Positions 58,945 through 60,685 of a stretch of DNA of 60,685 bases are shown piece after piece. The translations under genes were made by a program, and so were the position numbers. Each line of letters opens with the position of its first letter. The stretch's first letter is position 1. The DNA is from Actinokineospora auranticolor (GTDB lineage Bacteria; Actinomycetota; Actinomycetes; Mycobacteriales; Pseudonocardiaceae): the NCBI RefSeq assembly GCF_002934265.1, contig NZ_PTIX01000038.1:1-60685 (forward strand). Direction: 5' to 3'. The notes beneath the pieces are model-generated. The model had not been told where the DNA came from, did no database searches, and worked only from the letters and a program-made list of their open reading frames with translations.

Positions 58945-60685
58945 CTACCGTGCGCCGAACGCTTTCATCTGATTCCAGTCGAGTCCGGCGTCATTGACGT
59001 CATCTTCGGTCAGGAGGATATAGTGCCATCTGCCGTCGACTTTGCCGCTGTTGTTGACGGTGTTGGCCCAGGTCTTGGCGGCCTTCGCCTTGGCCTGGAC
59101 GTCTTCGGCGTTGGCGTCCTTGTTCATTTTGGTCTCGATGAGCCAGCACGTTCGTTGCCCGTCGACCTCCTCGATTGCGACGAGGTCGGGGTTGTACTCG
59201 CGGCCCTCCTGCGTCCAGGTGATCGGAAGGTCGTTGATGTGGAGGCGTGCCCACACGATGACGTTGGGGGCCTCGTCGAGCGCCTGTGCAGCCTTGTACT
59301 CAGGTGAAGTGTCGAACCAGGCATACTCGTAGAGGCACTTCTTCCAACCGTTGTAGGCGACTGACTTCGAGTGCGGCTCGGAGTGCCCGCCAAGGTGTTC
59401 CTTGGCGACCTGGCGCTCCTTCTGCAACCTCTGGAACTTCACCTCATCGGAGAACACAACGTCCTGACCGGCGACCTTCTTCAGCTGGTCCGTAACGAGG
59501 TTGGTGAGCCTACGGCACGCACGCTCCCAGAATGCGGACAAGTGCTTTTGCGCGCCGGTTCCCATACCGTCGATTACCAAATCAGCGAGGCGCTGCGCCG
59601 CGCGGGCCTCTCCTGCTTCCGGGCGGACGCTCGGGGCGCGCATTATGGCTTTCACGAGACCAGCGCGAGAGGTTTCAAGTGGGATATCAAGGGCAAGGGC
59701 CTCGACCCTCGCCTCGGCTTGCACGCCGCGGACCGTGCCGCCTTCGTCGGGCCGCAGCAGTGTCCGGCGCAATTCGGTATCGGCCTCGGTCGCCAGGGCC
59801 TTGCCGAGCGCGGTGAACGGGGCGTCGTCATGGATCTGGTTGAGGGAGATCACCGCCTTGGAGGCGACCTTCTGTGTGTACGGAATCGCGATCTCAGCGC
59901 GGTCCGGGAGCGGGTAGTGCTTCCGAATGTTGGACTCGGTCTGCTCTGCCGCGTCCTTGGCCTTCCCAAGGAGACGCTGCAAGTCGACGATGCCACCCGC
60001 AGGCGCGGGCTCCACAGGGAGCGAGCCAGAGGTCTGCTGGGCGGCGGGCGTCTTGTCACCGGCAACGGCGTCGTTTTGCGCCGCACCTGCGGGGATGACA
60101 TCGGCCGCTTCGTTGACGATCTTTCTGCGGGCGACCAGCTTGCCCTCTGCGGTGCGGCGGATCTCGGCGAGTACGGCGTGGTCAATGAACTTCTCGTTAA
60201 GCGCTTGCCGCTTAGCCAGCAGGGCCTCGTAGCGCTCGTGAGCGAGCACCTCGACAGTGTCGAGCATCTCGACCCCGGTGTACGTCCCAAACGGGAGTCT
60301 CATACCTCGACCCAGCGTCTGTTCGGTGAGCACGGATGACACGCTGGCGCGCATGGAGGCGATGACGTAGACGTTCTTGACGTCCCAGCCTTCCTTCAGC
60401 ATGCCCACGCTGATGATGACGCGGACGGGTGACTGCGGGTCCTCCACGTCCTCCAGCGCGGCCAATGCCGCTTCCTTCTCGTCGCCCTTCAGGTTTGAGT
60501 GGACGAGCAGCGTGCGGCCGATCCAAGCGCCGTTGTCGAACGCTTCACTGTCGAACAACTCCTGGTAACGATCGGCTTCGGCCGTGTCTTTGGGGTGCCT
60601 CGAAGTCTCCGGACAGCGGCTAAACAACGGTCGGTATCGCTGACTTTCGAGCGTGGTATGCGTGGTGCACTTCTCGTGGCGTGCG
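58945..60685 (-). CDS. Type III restriction Res subunit (partial)
   Basis: The frame is open to the window edge, giving the C-terminal 579 residues of a Res-type DEAD/DEAH helicase-nuclease; the N-terminal Walker A and DEAH boxes lie outside. Visible are the helicase-C segment (TLLVHSNLKGDEKE, VRVIISVGMLKEGWDVKNVY) and motif VI region VLTEQTLGRGMRLPFG. GVEMLDTVEVLAHERYEALL follows. The PD-(D/E)xK endonuclease end reads YNPDLVAIEE, then CWLIETKMNKDANAEDVQAK, with the D...E-T-K catalytic set. It restricts DNA together with a Mod methylase, expected upstream, to the right. The reading frame is intact in the window. Confidence 0.88.
   Translation of the reverse strand, partial: ARHEKCTTHTTLESQRYRPLFSRCPETSRHPKDTAEADRYQELFDSEAFDNGAWIGRTLLVHSNLKGDEKEAALAALEDVEDPQSPVRVIISVGMLKEGWDVKNVYVIASMRASVSSVLTEQTLGRGMRLPFGTYTGVEMLDTVEVLAHERYEALLAKRQALNEKFIDHAVLAEIRRTAEGKLVARRKIVNEAADVIPAGAAQNDAVAGDKTPAAQQTSGSLPVEPAPAGGIVDLQRLLGKAKDAAEQTESNIRKHYPLPDRAEIAIPYTQKVASKAVISLNQIHDDAPFTALGKALATEADTELRRTLLRPDEGGTVRGVQAEARVEALALDIPLETSRAGLVKAIMRAPSVRPEAGEARAAQRLADLVIDGMGTGAQKHLSAFWERACRRLTNLVTDQLKKVAGQDVVFSDEVKFQRLQKERQVAKEHLGGHSEPHSKSVAYNGWKKCLYEYAWFDTSPEYKAAQALDEAPNVIVWARLHINDLPITWTQEGREYNPDLVAIEEVDGQRTCWLIETKMNKDANAEDVQAKAKAAKTWANTVNNSGKVDGRWHYILLTEDDVNDAGLDWNQMKAFGAR

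Overview
The window is very GC-rich, with G/C-biased third codon positions and actinobacterial families throughout (RepSA/TraB-type integrative element, Pra, AMED_5909-like protein, replication-relaxation protein, TetR, NarL-type two-component pair). It is most consistent with a chromosome segment of an actinomycete of the Pseudonocardiales. That placement is inferred from gene families and style, not from a marker gene.

Positions 1-19.2 kb are ordinary accessory chromosome. They hold a HEAT-repeat protein beside a DUF4241/DUF2185 immunity-like protein, a SnoaL-like protein, a decayed MFS transporter divergent from an intact TetR regulator, a YciI protein, a decayed CHAP-type secreted protein with three tandem repeats, a cluster of very small genes, a class C beta-lactamase-fold hydrolase, DUF4291, an enoyl-CoA hydratase, a translationally coupled SF1 helicase plus winged-helix protein, and a response regulator/histidine kinase pair. 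The block ends at an intact tRNA-Pro(GGG).

Positions 19,190-30,374 are a complete actinomycete integrative and conjugative element (AICE) of the FtsK/TraB type. It lies between 51-bp direct repeats copied from the tRNA-Pro 3' end. The minus-strand operon runs pra, two unknown genes, an 85-aa gene, a zinc-ribbon gene, traB, repSA, xis, int, with several overlapping start/stop codons. A divergent regulator, a Nudix hydrolase, an HD-domain protein and a DUF4238 gene are the accessory part. The DUF4238 gene is interrupted by a 947-bp IS5-family element, and removing the element in silico restores the frame exactly.

Positions 30.4-38.3 kb hold a 1459-aa defence-like STAND NTPase (nuclease-like N-terminus, P-loop NTPase, helical-repeat C-terminus; architecture of Avs/AVAST proteins), a second integrase/excisionase pair and a frameshifted cytosine methyltransferase. 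Positions 38.5-41.7 kb hold a three-gene recombinase module (tyrosine recombinase, HTH protein, zinc-finger recombinase-like protein).

Positions 41.6-56.0 kb are a type IV secretion/conjugation module quite different from the AICE: a methyltransferase pair, a sigma-like regulator, pilin, VirB6-like, PrgI, VirB4, TraG/VirD4-like coupling ATPase, a replication-relaxation protein and a VirB1-like lysin. Adjacent genes mostly overlap by 1-10 nt. Two near-identical leader elements and a set of GTTTCGTACC repeats mark its control regions. Two mechanistically different conjugation systems thus sit side by side.

Positions 56-60.7 kb are a graveyard and junction zone: a YcxB-like protein, a terminase-small-subunit/TPR chimera, a frameshifted proteasome-like Ntn hydrolase, a decayed plasmid-transfer (DUF2637-type) remnant, and the C-terminal part of a type III restriction Res subunit running off the right edge.
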